From contig CM030719.1 of the NCBI GenBank assembly GCA_017979445.1, positions 27,361,317-27,425,316 of the forward strand: a stretch of DNA of 64,000 bases. Reading direction: 5' to 3'. The notes beneath the pieces were generated by a model that was given only the letters and a program-made list of their open reading frames with translations, did no database searches and was not told where the DNA came from. Of the stretch, positions 27,654-41,429 are shown piece by piece (the first letter of the stretch is position 1; each line of letters begins with the position of its first letter). The translations under genes and the position numbers were made by a program. The stretch is from Akebia trifoliata (lineage: Eukaryota; Streptophyta; Magnoliopsida; Ranunculales; Lardizabalaceae).

Positions 27654-29226
27654 TTTAGAAATCTAAATTTTTTGATAATGATTATATATCCCATTGGATT
27701 TATATAGATTTAAAATATTCATGAATAGAGAACGATAATCAATCAATCCAATATAATATACCTAATTGATCTTAATTAATGCAAATCTAAGATTTTCAAG
27801 ACATGTGATGAGATACACCATAGCATTGATGTAGTGTATCTCATGCACATTAATATAATGCATACACCTAATCTCTATTACCCTCCCGCAATTGCATCAT
27901 CCTTAGAGAAAGACTATGCAATTGATTACATAAAATATTAGTCCTTGAACTCCCAAAAAACTTGATGATCGATAGCTGCAAACGTCCAATCATGTTTGAT
28001 GGTGATCACTATCTAACTATGAAGTCCATCACTATCGCATTTCGCTTATTTTTAAGTCTGTCGGAGCCAATGGCCCTCTAGATCAGGTCTGTCATGATCT
28101 CTCTTATAAATATATGAATAAGGATCATGCAATTTAAATATAAGATTTCAAATAAAATGAAAATTGAGATCATGAGGCATTAACTTGTGGAGTAGAGAAA
28201 TATAGAGAAATGTGGGATTTTTATTGGAAAAATATATTAATAAAAGGAACAAAATAATTGAGGTTCGTCAATGGTAGTGACGCCATTGCCGAAGAACAAC
28301 GTTCCAAGATCGATGTACTCAATGGAGCTTGAGCTCTAATACCATTTAGAAATCTGGATTTTATTGAGAATTCTTGGGTGATTAATACATGAACTCTAAT
28401 AGGGTATTCATAGACATCGCATCAACCAAGATATCGGAATATCCTAATATAAATATTCTAATTTATTAATACTTACTAATGTATAATATCATAATAGATA
28501 TTACTACATATATTAGTCTCCATCACCACCTTTCTTTTATGATAAGATACATTCATAATGATACAATGTATCTCACGCATCTTAATGTGATCATCATATT
28601 TTCTTACACCCTCCCGCAATTGCATTGAATAAAGAGTATGCAATTGACTACTCTGAATATTTTGTCTTAATCTTATTAAGTGACGTGCCATTAGATTGCA
28701 CAAATTTCAATTGTACTTCCTGGTGGTCACCGCCTGTCTATAAGTCCATCACTATCGCATCCCATTTTGTTTATGAGATTATAAGAGATAAATGTATAGA
28801 AGTGGGAGATTTGTAGAGATAAAGAAAGAGGCATGATTTTATTAAAGTAAACTAGAATAATATTAAAATGAAAGAATGGATTTAGGTTTGACGATGGTTG
28901 TGGCACAATCGCCGAAGAACGGTTCATAAGATCAATGTGGTCAATGGAGCTTGAGCTCTAATACCATTTAGAAATATGAGTTTTATTGAGAATTCTTGGA
29001 CTATTAATACATGAACCCTGATAAGGTATTTATAGAGATTACAACAACAGATCAACCAAGATATGAAAATATCCTAACATAAATATTTTAATTTATTAAT
29101 GCTTATTAAAGTAGAATATCCTAATAGATATTGCTACATATATTATTCTCCGTCACTATCTTTCTTGTGTGATGAGATACATTGATAATGATACAATGCA
29201 TATCTCATGCATCATATTTTCTTACA
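27654..29226 (-). mobile_element. Tandem TRIM retrotransposon array (three LTRs)
   Basis: Three related repeats of about 230-260 bp lie in one orientation: 29226-28967, 28608-28345 and 27880-27654. The first two start TGTAAGAAAATATGATG and end near AAACTCATATTTCTAAA or AAATCCAGATTTCTAAA. Each of these is followed by TGGTATTAGAGC, a match to the copia-type initiator tRNA-Met primer site. Each of the last two repeats is preceded by GCAATTGCGGGAGGG, a polypurine-tract-like motif. A TATA-like TATAAATA and an AATAAAA lie within the repeat. The internal segments are only about 360 and 460 bp and have no coding capacity. This is the structure of a TRIM (terminal-repeat retrotransposon in miniature) that has become a tandem LTR-internal-LTR-internal-LTR array. 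The third repeat has lost the TG start. No target-site duplication was found. Confidence 0.8.
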
Positions 29227-29229
29227 CGA

Positions 29230-30125
29230 CCTACAAAGGTCATCCGATCACATCAACTTCCTTCTTCTCATTCTCTTTGCAACGAAGAAACAACACTTCC
29301 TTTCATGGCTACTTCTTTTTTAGTTGGGTCCAATGTACGAGAGATTGTGTTAAAGACAAAAAATGATATTTAGAAGAGAGATCTAAATTTTCTATTTAAT
29401 CATTTATTCTTTTATCTTTTTCAAAGGTATTCTAGACAACCAAGTTTCTTCGTGGGAGGTCTCCTTAAGGGAGAACATCTTGGTTGTATCTTGGGAAATG
29501 TGTTATATAAAACCCATAGTAACAAGAGATATGATTTTGCTCATGTGAGGGTGAAATTTTTTTGTAAGGACAACTAATAGTCAAAAAAAAAAAAAAAAAT
29601 GATTGTGAGAGCAACTAAGAGTTGAAAAAAAATAAATTGTGGGGGTAATAGTGGCAGATTTTTTTTTATTCGTCGCTAAAATTTATCACAATAACTCATT
29701 AATTCATAGACTTTGAAAATTCATGAGAGGGGCAAGTGCCCCCTCTGCAAATCCACCCCTGCCAGGAGCTTTGGCCAAGTGTAGGCGATTAAATCTTTAA
29801 GAACAAGTATTGAATATGTCTCTCATTCATTGCTTTCGGCATATACACGTATGTTCTATATAATTATAATAGTCTAATAAAAAATACAATATGTGCAATT
29901 GTGATCGGGGATGGCAGATTTTAACTTCTACTTCCAACCAATAACCTGACGCTCCTCCTAATTCACTCAGACTTGGGACGGGCAAGTGACTTGGACCTTA
30001 GCACTAGCTTGATATATATCGCTATGTATTTTTCTTTTATGAAACCACTTTGGAACTCAAAGTGAATATGAATGGCTTCCTAACATCTTCTCCATAAGAA
30101 TGTTAGTGGTAACTTTTCTCAATGC
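29230..30125. other. No gene seen
   Basis: AT-rich spacer. Short ORFs here have no recognisable product. Two A-runs (about 29584 and 29624) are the only notable features. Confidence 0.4.
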
Positions 30126-30132
30126 ATTATAA

Positions 30133-30770
30133 TAGGGGTGTCAATGGGTCAGCTCCACGTATACCCAAAATCAAACCCTAAATAAAATCTTGGTTCTGAT
30201 TCCTATTGATTTTGGTTTAAGGTATGAGATCCTTGGAACCATAACCGACCTAAAAAATACCTGATACCCATCAGATTCTTGTTGGATACCCACTAAGATG
30301 GATTGTATTTTTTTGAATGAAAAAAATTCAAATATTGACAATTATTTATAAATGTAGCAATATATCTAGTAACTCCTCGATTGAAAGTCAAGATAAACAA
30401 TAGATTCTTCAAGCAAATCAAACTTTTGAAAATAAAATCATAGAAAATTATAATATGAACCATTTATTTGTTGTTGAAATTTTCTAAAAATTTCAATAAT
30501 AAATGGGACTACATTTATTTATATTTTAATTTTATTTCTACTACATTTACTTTAAGATATCTCTTTGTAAGTATTTAATTGTGCTACTAATTTTGTTATT
30601 AATGTATTATTCGGATATCCGAAGGAAACCTATTCTTATAGGGTCCTTGAGATGGTTACTTAGAAACAAACCCAAAAAATGATCAGATCCATATTGATAG
30701 ACCCAAAACCAACTAATCGATTTTGGATACATCGGATAACCGAGTAATTGGGCATCTGTCGACACCCTTG
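30133..30770. mobile_element. hAT-type MITE
   Basis: Starts TAGGGGTGTCAATGGGTCAG and ends CATCTGTCGACACCCTTG. Flanking 8-mers CATTATAA and CTTTATAC agree at 6 of 8. Similar ends to the 2.2 kb element. Confidence 0.65.
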
Positions 30771-31559
30771 CTTTATACAGATTGTCACGGGTGGGATCTT
30801 CTCGATTATTATAAAACATGTCATAATCTTGTTGTACATGAACTTATAATATCTAAATTCATGATTATCAACTAATATTCTTCTAATTTCATGATTATTC
30901 AATTATGAATCTTATTTTATGTAAAATATATTATATTACTTTAAATTATGGAATTAGTTAAAGCTAATCAATCTTTTATTTTCCAATAATTTAATCTGGA
31001 TAGAATACAGTGGTGTTCCAAGGTGACAAATATCAATAAGATTAATTGATTGTGTGGCGCTGTTTGTACGGTACCATACTTTTCTTTAGCTTTATTGGGG
31101 TTGAATTCAACCTTGGAAGGATGTCTTCTTCTACCTGTAAAACCTCTTTTTTAAAGGAATCTGTGCCTACGTGTGCGATTAGCCATCACTTTTTTCTTTT
31201 TTTTTTGTCTTTGAGTCATGTTTCCATTCCTCGTGAACAGCTGTGGGTGCAAGTGCAAACACACAAAATGATTTAAAAAGATAAAGAAAAAAGCAAGTTT
31301 TCCATCATTATCATCATAATATCATTATTATTGTGAGAAAGGGAAACTAATGTTAGGCTTCACGACCATTTAAAGCAAAAACTAAAAGGAACATCTCTCT
31401 CATACTCTCACCTACCCTTCGACCTCCCTTTATCTTAAATAAATAATCCCCACATCATCTTGAGATCATGTTTATCACTAATCACCTCCAAGTCTCAAGT
31501 CTCTCTCTTTCATGCGCGCGTGCACACACACACAACTTGACAACTTGAGTCGTTTTTTC

Positions 31560-31930
31560 TTTTAAACACTAGAGTGGCATACGAAGGGGACGGAGTGTTG
31601 TGCGGAAGAAATTAATACCCTACAATTGAGATGACGAACACACAAGCAAATATGCAAAAGAGAAAGAACACCACAAAATCAATACAAGAGATAAGACTTA
31701 CATGGTTTGGAAAAATTGCCTATGTCCACGGGCGGCGATGAAAGTTTCTTATTGATGAAATCAAGAAAAACATCCTCACGTTTTCAATGTATTTTCTAAT
31801 ACCAAAAATACCCTTAGAAGTTGTATGGAGGCCAAAAATATTATGAGGCAAACTCGGGGTGAATCCGAGTCCTGCATACCTCCACCAAAGTAACCTAAGG
31901 TTTAGGCCAAAACTAACACAGATGACTTAT
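31560..31930 (-). mobile_element. Ty1/copia-like LTR remnant
   Basis: The reverse strand reads like the end of a plant copia LTR, with the wording around CCGTGGACATAGGC and then a Cys/Ser-free T-rich stretch; a second part (31840-31925) resembles repeat sequence too. No partner LTR, primer site or target duplication was found, so it is a fragment. It lies just beyond the likely 3'UTR of the WNK gene. Confidence 0.4.
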
Positions 31931-32185
31931 TTTATGGTAATTTTAAGAGAATGGGTAGTTTACATGGACTCAATTTCATCAAAAGTCATGAAGAGCCTAC
32001 AAGCTGTAAAATTACATCTCTGCTTATAATATCACAAACCCATCACCTTCTCCTTTTCCTTCAAAAACAATTGTTACAGAGGTGGGACTAAAGCCAAATG
32101 ACATTTTGTGGTGGGTCAAACAAATATACAGCTTATGTGTGTGTGGACCTAGTGAGAAAGGATCAAGGTCACAAATTCCACTAAA

Positions 32186-35100
32186 TTACAAATCAACAGC
32201 ATCAACTGGTAGGGATGTTGTCCTGTGAAGAGAGTGTGGAAGCAATGCTTCCTCATAGAAACTCTTGGCAGTAAACATGTGTTCTGGAGTAGACGATTTG
32301 GAGGTCGCCTCACAATGTCGGACCCTTTGGGTCTCCGAATTGGGGCAGCTATTCTGAACATGAGTAAAGTAAGAAGAAAAACACCTCTCTGAAGCAAAGT
32401 GTTTTGAGAGTTCATTGCTCTCCCTTTGTACAGAGGTCGATGTCGCGGAACATGCAACCATGTTTTCTATCTTTTGTTCCCTATCGCCAGATTCTCGATA
32501 TCGAATTGGGTCTTTTGATTTTGCTCCTAATTGCTGATCCTTAAGCTCCCTTAGTTTTATTTGATACATGGCTTTGAGCCATCTCATCTCTTGCCTAGTC
32601 CCATTCTCATTTTCATCCGATGAAGCACAAACCGATGAGGGAATGGTGAGGGAAGAGTGGCAACCTGGTAAGCGTAGCACACTATTTCTTGCATTGGGTT
32701 CAATGTGATTGGCCACGGCGATCACATTCTTATCAATTACACTTTCGTCCTTGGCACACTTTGGGCAATCCAATTGTTCGAGCCTTTCATCAAAGTGGGG
32801 TTCGCTTGAAACTTCCGAACATAACTTGGGACTTTCTTGCTGAGCCCAAACATCTGTATATTGAATACCATCAGATTGGCTTGAAACCATGGGTGCTCCA
32901 TCTGTCACACATTGTTCCGATTCTTCTACTTGATATGTGATCTCTTCGAACCTACCGTGCATAGCAGTACATCCATGCCGTGAACATGGAAGAACTTCAA
33001 CATTCTTGTTACTTGGACTATTTAAGGATAGATAGTCCATAAGGGAATCATTGGTGGTACAATTTTGACATAAACTTGCACTTTCGAAGCGTGCGATTTC
33101 CTCTAAGCCTGGACCAGGATTCCATTCGGGTACCAAGGAAGCGATCTCACCGTCGATCATATCTGCTATCTTAATCACATCTTGATCAAGTATGTCCAGC
33201 TCTGCAACCATTTCAGTTGCAACACTCAACGCTGTATCAGTTTCAATGTTGAAAGGAAAGTAGATGTTACGTATGTGCTCTGCAGGGAGAATTGTAGTAC
33301 CTTTGACATGGTTAAAAAGAAAATACTAAATCTCAAGATTGTCAATTAAGAATACAAATGAAAGATTTTAGATCTCTAACCTTCTTTATCTGCAATTCTA
33401 ATTCGTAAAAAAATGTGCCCATCTTCTTTCCTCCTTCCCTCTATCGTGATGTCCACACTCGGAGAATGTTCATGATCGTCATGGTACGTGAACAATTCAA
33501 TTCCATCTGTTTCAATCTCGACCGGATGAAACCCCCACCCATAATCAAATTCAAGATCTAGACCAAGTTCAACATCATTGGAGTCCTCATTGATCAAGGA
33601 ACCATTACTGAGATGGAGTTGAAGGAGAGGCTGTGTTAGGAGATGTCCCATCCCATCTACGTCTGTCGAATACCCTATTGAACTCCAATTGGCTCCATAA
33701 TCATCAATTTGGAGAAAAGGGTCCTTCAACAATTCCCTTGCGGGGAGCCTCAGAGACACCGTGGCTAAGCATTTCTCTACGAATTCTCTCACTTCGGGAT
33801 CCTTTACTTTGTATAGAGCATTGGGTTTCTTCCCCTATGTTGAGAGACACAAAACATGTTAAAATTGCATAGAGACCAAAGACAAAAACTAGTGTGATCG
33901 AAAGATGGGAGAGTTCTTACAGAGATAACTTTCTTGTAGATCTGAGCAGGATGTGTGCACTCACTATAGGGATAATCAAAGGTCACCATTTCCAAAATAC
34001 ACATACCAAATGAATAAATATCAACTAATTCATTGTATTCCTCTTCATACACCTCTGGGGCCATGAACTCTGGTGTGCCTAAGATGGGAAATTTAAAAAA
34101 AATAAATAATTAAAACTTAGAACCAAATCTGTTTTGCTTAACCGATTCAATCAAATATAAAGAACAATTGAAAACAGATTCTGATTGTTGTATTTATAAA
34201 AATGCACAAATCACATATAGGTATGATCTAGTGATGAAATTACAAGGAATTTGAAACAAATACACTCACCAACACAATGGGCTGCATGGGATTTTCGAAG
34301 AATTGCGGCGAGACCAAGATCGCCGATCTTCACTTCTCCTTGATTCCCATTGATAAAGATGTTGTCACACTTGAGATCTCTATGGATCACTGGAGGGTCA
34401 TGGCTGTGAAGATAGAGAAGCCCTTTCAAGATCTGCCTACACCAATGCTTTATTGCTCTAATGTTAACTCTCTTATGCTTCTCCCTATATCTATAACAAA
34501 AATTAAAGGAAACCCAAACCATAATACTTAAAATCTCAGTGGCCCATATCTTCAGATCAACAAATAAAAAAATAAAAAAACGGAAACAAAATCAGAAAAC
34601 CATGAAAATCTTAAGTACTTACTGTCTGAGAGTCCCAGAGGTGAACAACTCAGTCACAAAGTTTAAGTTTCTGTTTCCAATATCAACCCAAGAAGTGTAG
34701 AATTTCATTATGTTCTTATGTTTCAAGGTCTTAAGGAGATGTATTTCACAGTAGAGCCTCTCAAGATCTTCAGGGCTTTGCAGGAAATCATAAAGCTTGA
34801 CTTGATTCCAAGCAACTTCAATCCCTTCAAACTCATCAAAGGCTCTGTAACTGTATCAATCAAAAACAATAAACAAAGATCCACCAACAAAACAACAAAA
34901 TTAACAAATACCCATTTAAAAATAACTAACAAAAAGTCCTAAAAGTTTCAAATTTTGCAGATATCTGAAATGGGTTGGAAGAAAATATGGAAACTGAGGC
35001 CTCTTACACTGTTTTTGAAGCCCCTTTGCCAAGGATTTCATTGTACTGCAACAACAAAAGAAATAAAATAAAATAAAACCCAAAACAGACTCAGAAAAAA

Positions 35101-35249
35101 GAATAAAAACTACATAAAGAGATGAGACTATTAGAAGCAAAAGAGGTTGTAGTTGTGTGAAGTGTAATGTGTACCCTCCCATATCTTTCAGTTGGATCAA
35201 CTTCAACAAATTCACAGAAATCTGGGTCAAGAGGTGTAAGACCATTCAT
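32186..35249 (-). CDS. WNK: WNK (with-no-lysine) serine/threonine protein kinase
   Basis: Plant WNK kinases act in the cytosol and have been tied to flowering time, circadian and osmotic responses. Exons (minus): 35249-35175, 35045-35008, 34850-34623, 34490-34270, 34078-33921, 33834-33381, 33300-32186; 2289 nt, 762 aa plus stop, frame kept at each GT..AG junction. The kinase domain spans about residues 24-281: glycine loop [11 protein letters not shown] with Lys36 in the WNK-specific catalytic place, VAWNQVKL with Asn53 where other kinases have the ATP-binding Lys, HRDLKCDN (150-157), DLG (171-173) and GTPEFMAPE. After it, residues about 380-455 form the conserved autoinhibitory PF2/OSR-like region, including the block ending [14 protein letters not shown]. 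The C-terminal 300 aa are low in recognisable domains. The overall match is closest to the AtWNK1/2/9 branch by memory. The 5'UTR holds a GA tract. Confidence 0.95.
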
Positions 35250-35329
35250 TCTCTGTTTCAATTGGTTATGAATTTAAGATTATTTCCATCTTTAATGTTT
35301 CTTCTTTTCTTTTGTGAGAGATTGGAAGA

Positions 35330-35345
35330 AAGAGAGAGAGAGAGA
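35330..35345. repeat. GA/TC tract in WNK 5'UTR
   Basis: About eight AG units (CT on the coding strand) 80-95 nt upstream of the WNK start codon. Confidence 0.8.
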
Positions 35346-35419
35346 TGATCAATTAGTAATCATCAAAGACAGATGAAAAGTAGGAAATATAGTAGAAATC
35401 AGATGGAGAGTTGGTTTTC

Positions 35420-36800
35420 CAATTATACAGAGAGGCGGTGAAATTTTTTGATATCTCTTTAACTATAAAAAAAAAGGATCCAAATAGATACAAAGTCCCC
35501 ACGTGTAATGCGACCCTGATTTAATCTTCTCATGTACACGTGTCATTTCCTGACTTAAAGACATCATGTCTTGTAATCTTAAAAGAGATCAAAAGTATTC
35601 TCATTGAAGATAGGATCCTCTTGGCCTGCAACAGTTAACTAGACAGAGAACACATTCATAATCTCTAGCTATATTTTCTGTAATTTTACATATTAGATAT
35701 TAATATTTATTTTTTTCTTAATCAATATTTTTTTCCCTTTTAATGCTAATATATGGATTCCAGATAGAGAAACCCTTTCCTTAATAAGATAATGAGAAAA
35801 AAAAAGGCCTTCCTAAGTCTCAACCACCATAAAAAAGCCCTAAAGATACGAAAAAAAGACCTCAAGATTTGTTAAGCATCTCAAGGATTAATTTGACAAA
35901 TCTTAAATTATTATTTTTTACGATGGATAAGACTTAACAAGGGCTTTTATTTCTCATTATCTTAATAAGGCTAGTCGAACTCTTCTACGTATGGATAACC
36001 TAATAGATATGTACCTTCTCAATCTTTATTTCTCCACCTGTATTACTTGTGGACCGTGGCCTAAACCAAATCAGTGAACCCATAAAGCCACTTTAAATTT
36101 ACGAAGTTATGGATGAGAGATTTTGAAATTATAATGATAGTAAACATTCAAAAATATTTATCAAATTACATTTTTTTTTTTTTTCTGTTTTGATAATTAT
36201 TTATTCTTTTAAAAGAATAAGATATGACGGCAAATTTAGTATATCTCTAAATTAATAGGATATTTTAGAAACAATCCCTTGTGAAATTGGTGTTATTAGG
36301 TTTACTTCCTTGTAATATGCAAGATTAGGTTTACTCTCTTGACTGTAAGTCTACGTTACAATTTTTTTGTTTGTCATTATGATGGTTCATACAAACGTGT
36401 TCATCTTTGATCTCTATTAATTTGGTGAACTTCTATGTTAGAGAATAAGATGTCATGTATTAATGTACATGAGAAACACTATGTCATTGTTAGCATATGT
36501 AATGAAGAATGATATATTTAGAACATAATAATTAGGATATATTAGGAAGTATTGATAAATTGGAATATTGGTATTAGGCTAACTTCCATATCTTGGTAAT
36601 TGATGTAATATTTATAAATCCCATATTCGGATTTATGTAATATTCAACTAAGACTTGTAATAAAGCACTTATTCTTCATTATATGTTGTCATACTAACTT
36701 TTATTTATAACACACCACAATGTACTACCCACTAACTTTTGAGTGTAACACACTCCTTGAACATCATGCCAATGAATATTAAGCACAAAGGTTGAACTAA
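35420..36800. other. WNK promoter side and spacer, no gene seen
   Basis: The first few hundred bases form the upstream region of the WNK gene. The rest is AT-rich without a supported feature. Confidence 0.4.
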
Positions 36801-36809
36801 GGGTGGCAA

Positions 36810-37557
36810 TTCTAACATTACTTGCTAACACGATCCGAAAAATAGTACGAAGTTAATGGGTTTGGGTTGAGCCTAATCTTGTTGAACCGTTCAACATGCT
36901 TATTAAATAGACCGAATTAAAATTAAGGAAATCAACTCATTTTAATGCATTTAATTATCGTGTCATTAATATTTCAGGTTGACCCGCGTATAACCCATCT
37001 CGTATAAGTTATTTAATAGTTTTAATATGTGATTTTTATTCGTGGAACACTATTTATGTTTTCTGATACTTAATTTATATTAATAATATATAGTTTGGTA
37101 GATACGTGTTATAATCATATTCGCATTGTAATCAAGTTTATGTTTGTGTTTGGGCCATAATCGTGTTCTTGCTTGAATCACGATCATGTCGTGTTCACGG
37201 ATTATACGTGCCAACCAGAACATGACACAGAGAAAGATGTTTTCTAAATGGGTTACACGGGTCTTGTCATGTTACTTATTTAGTAAACGAGTTGGGTTTG
37301 GATTTAAAGTTTTGACAAGATTATTAAATGGTTCAGGTTGGGTAAGCTTACATAATAACCTTACCCTGAACATGAAACAAAGACGACTTGAACCATTGCC
37401 ACCAATGGTGTTGACTCGTCTAACCTATTTATTAAATGGGTTGAGTTTAGGTTAGGGACATCAACCTATCTAACCCATTTAACACATTTATTAGTTATCA
37501 TGTCACTAATGTTTCAGGTTGACTCTCATACAACATGACCCAAATAACCTAGTTAAT

Positions 37558-37590
<33 letters not shown>

Positions 37591-37606
37591 GGGGGGGGGG
37601 GGGGGG
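36810..37606. repeat. Degenerate repeat region ending in homopolymers
   Basis: Words such as TTTCAGGTTGAC, TTATTAAATGG and AACCCATTT recur two or three times (36.9-37.0, 37.3-37.5 kb), and related sequence is at 38.33-38.67 kb. This looks like an old MITE family. It closes with T30 then G17. Confidence 0.45.
37560..37606 (+). repeat. T30-G17 double homopolymer
   Basis: Thirty T followed at once by seventeen G. Confidence 0.95.
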
Positions 37607-38859
37607 TTGGAACCATTGTTAGCAATCTGCCGTTTAATTTTTGAAAATTTCATGAAATTTTCATTTTTTACATTCACTGATTTTAAGTTTGAAAAGAATA
37701 AAACACTTTTTAAGTTTGAAATCTGCCGTTTAATTTTTGAAATTTTCATTTTTTACATTGAATTGATAATTCACTGATTTTAAGTTTGAAAATAATAAAA
37801 CACTTTTTTTTGAGAATTTTTATAAAACTCAGTGAAAAAAAAAAAAATACTACTATAACTTGTACGTTGCAAAATGTAAACTTATAAGTTGTGACGTTTA
37901 ATACAAGTCGATTTAAAGTGGTCATGCTTGAAAATTTTAGACAAATCCACTTTTTTACATGACAAATGTCCATGTTATCTTTAAAAAATAATGACATGAC
38001 CCTCTACTTTTATTTGAGATTACACCTTAATTTTTTTCAAATTAATGATTTGTTCCTTGACTTTAGTCTTCTTTTAAAAATCAATGGAACAATAGCCTCA
38101 ATGTCCTTATTATCATCACCATCATTAGTACCATCACCATTAATACCACCAATTTCATCGTTGCCATCACTATCATATGGTGATTTTTTTGAAATGAAAT
38201 GGATAATACACGTATGAAGCATTTTTTCATTTATCAAATTTTTGGCCTAATTTTAGACCGGATTTTTGCAGTCCAAAATTGAATAGAACACGATTTTTTC
38301 ACGAATCAAATTTTTGTCGTATTCTGAATTGCTAACAAGGGGTGGAACTCTATTTATGTTTTGTGGTATTGAATTTATGTTAATAATAGGTTGGTAAATA
38401 CGGGTTATAATCATGTGCAGGCCGTAATTGCATTTATGTTGGTGTTTTGATCCTAAACATATTCGTGCTTGAGTCATTATCGTGCTGTGTTTATGGATTA
38501 TTCGTGCTGACCTAAACATGACATAAACCAATATGTTTACTAAATGGGATACATGGATTTTATGGCGTTATTTATTTAATAAACGATTCGAGTTTGAATT
38601 TAAGGTTTTGACACAATTATTATACAGGTTGGATTCAGGTTGAATAAATTTCTAGAATACCCTTATCCAATTAAGCAAGTTGGATCCATGCTCCTTTGCA
38701 ATAATTACCACCACTGTGCCTTTTCACATTACTCACTACAATTTTGCGTTTAAAACTCTTAGTTCAAGGGTTTTAGAACAAGCAAGTAGAAAGTGTCTCT
38801 TTCACACTCCTCTTTGATTTGTGTGGGAAGATAAGAGAAAACTAAATCCCACTCGTGTC

Positions 38860-39085
38860 CATGGTTTTAAAATTCGGTTTCGCGTCTCATTTTATCCATG
38901 TTAGATTCTGAGTCGTCTTAAATAAGTTTTTCAATATATTTGAGACGTCTCATTCAAAAATGAGAAAAATGAAGGTGGGATTTTAAATCTCGTTTGAAAA
39001 ATTGACTTGTCCGTCCGTCTCATCCCATTCCTAATACCGAGATGACTTAGGTGATACGTTTTGATCTCAGAGTTTTGAAATCATG
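38860..39085. mobile_element. hAT-type MITE (CATGGTTT family)
   Basis: Starts CATGGTTTTAAAATTCGG, ends GTTTTGAAATCATG. Flanking 8-mers CTCGTGTC and CTTGTGTC agree at 7 of 8. Confidence 0.75.
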
Positions 39086-39805
39086 CTTGTGTCTTGTTAG
39101 GTTTCTTTTTATGGGATAACACGTTTTTATCCAAATTAGCTCAAATAAATCAAAGTCCTGTCCCAGTGATCAATCTTCCTACCCTAAGCTTAGAAAGCCT
39201 TCCTCAAGTGAAAAAAAAAAAGAAGAAAAAAGGATCCCAATACCGGTATCATTTTACAATCTAATAAATTATATGTAATAAGTAAAAAAATGGTGTGTAA
39301 ATAAAAAAATCTTTTAATTTGAGAGATGTTATAAAACTTGCTGGCTGAGCTTGAGAACGTAACATTAGGGTGCACTTCGTTTCAACAAAACCTCCAAATA
39401 AATGTGTATTTACGGCTAAAATGCTGTAACCAAATAATTTTTTTAGACATTAAAGGGTCACTTTCGTCATTTAAACATAAGCTATGAGATGACAAAGAAG
39501 TGGCTGAGAGTTTTTTGCTGACGTCTATTTTGTGGTTGTTCGTTGAGTTGATTGGGTTGGTTTTTTTCCTTGGATTACGCGCACACGATTAAGTCCACGA
39601 TATAGACTTTTAATCTACGCCAGCATGCCACGTGGCATAGATCGATTTTGTTTCTATGCGTCGGATCATATGTGGTATACAGCCAAAGCACCTGGTTACA
39701 TCCCACACTTCGCCCTAGGGTGGTGATTGGTGAGTTCAAAATTCTAATGGATGAAGAATCCAAAATCGATGAAAATAGGTATTTTTGTAAATTAAGTATT
39801 AACTT

Positions 39806-39925
39806 AGGAGTAATGCTGGGGTAACATTGTGATTTACTTATATTCTCAGATTTCTAACGTGAACGTGCGCACATAACCGTAGATTCTTTTTACTTGTATC
39901 TTTAGGAAACACATCTATGACTATC
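39806..39925. mobile_element. Half copy of the 26.1 kb MITE
   Basis: GTAATGCTGGGGTAACATTG, then CGTGAACGTGCGCACATAAC and CGTAGATTCTTTTTAC, matching the left half of the palindromic element. The right arm is missing. Confidence 0.65.
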
Positions 39926-39929
39926 ACAT

Positions 39930-40715
39930 CAATACAGTGAAAAAAAAGTCCCTCCATATTTTCTTAACTTATGCGCATGCAATAATAAGATATTTACTCT
40001 CTCATTATTTATAATTTTAATATTTTTATACCACATATTCACCTTAATAGTTATAATTAGGATAAATTACAATTTTGCAAGTTGAATATGAAGAAATTTC
40101 GATTCTAATTTTCTGACTCACTAATTATTTTAATTTCCAAAACATAAAAATTCAGATAGCATGTTTTTCAAAATGATGATCTCGTTGGTTTAAAGTAACG
40201 AGATCACTATGAATTTGTGAGATCGTTGCTTTTATAACCAACAAAATTGTCACTTTGAAAAAATAAATCAGCAATCTTGCTATGTTAAAACCAACGAGAT
40301 TGTCCCTTTGAAAAACGTGCGATCTTGGTCTTCATGTTTTGAAAATCAAAATGAGCAGTTAGTCAGAATGAAAATTTCATGAAAAATTGATCACATTTGA
40401 AAATTTTCTCTATAATCTCCAATCAATGAAATCTAACATCTCTCTCTCCCTCATATTTTTTGTTTTGAAATATGAAAAGAGTAACATACCCTTGTATAGA
40501 AGGTGTCAAAATTCTCAATGTACATCCAAATCTCTCTTTTTCTTTTTTTGTTAAATCTATATATATATATATATATCATCAATAAAGTACAGAATATGGA
40601 AGCCATACACTCTATCTATTTTTTTAAATATTCTCCTTAGGAGATTTATCAAATCTAATTTAAAATATGTTTTGTGATGTACTCAATATCTTTTCATCAA
40701 ACTAGAGACAAGAAT
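39930..40715. other. No gene seen
   Basis: AT-rich. A short TA microsatellite is near 40560, and the words ACCAACGAGATTGTC and AACCAACAAAATTGTC repeat near 40240-40300. Confidence 0.4.
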
Positions 40716-40720
40716 TAAAT

Positions 40721-40965
40721 TTAGAATCATGATAATCTAACTTACCCACGTGACATACTCAATTGACACCCCCGATGTGATATGTTCAGGAACATAGATT
40801 TGTATGTCTCAAGATACAAAACTGCCCTTCCCCATACAAAGTGTATCCCGAGAAAACAATGTATCCCAAGGAGTACAGATCTACGATTCCCAAACATGTC
40901 ACGCGAGGGGTGTTGATGTTTTTAATATTGAAAGTGAAACAAAATAAAAGGAGAATCTTATCAAC
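40721..40965. mobile_element. MITE with inverted ends, copy 1
   Basis: AATCATGATAATCTAACTTA at the left and TCCCGAGAAAACAATGTATC inside match the element at 58.64 kb. Confidence 0.55.
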
Positions 40966-41429
40966 AACATTTAGACTCCTCTCCACTTACACAATCTCAC
41001 CTAAATAGAAAATCTTTGGAAATTTTTTTCTCCGAATCCGACAATTTGCACGAAAAATACTAAATCTCTCATGTGTGATGTTATGTACATATTCATATAT
41101 ATAGTAGTAGGTAGCACATAGCACGTGCAAATTGGAAGATTGTTCAGGTGATGTGAATGATACCATAATTTATATGGAAATGAGGTGGTTGTTAGGTTAT
41201 CACCTTTGGAATAAAGAGAAATTAATTTGCTGATTTAATAATTTGGAGGCGAGCTCTTTTTCAATAAAAAACAAAGACATGTGGCAGATCTCTTGAACTA
41301 ATTTATCTCACCTAAAATGTGGAAAATAGTGTTTTCTATATTGCCTCATTCTTTAAGAAGATAAATTATTTATCATTTTTTTCTTCTTAAAATTATGTTT
41401 TATTCTCAACAAAAGTGAAATTCACACCA

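Noticed and set aside
28476..29373. Several short ORFs
   Set aside because: They fall inside or next to the TRIM LTRs, which are non-coding.
32689..32940. 83-codon plus-strand ORF
   Set aside because: Antisense shadow of the last WNK exon.
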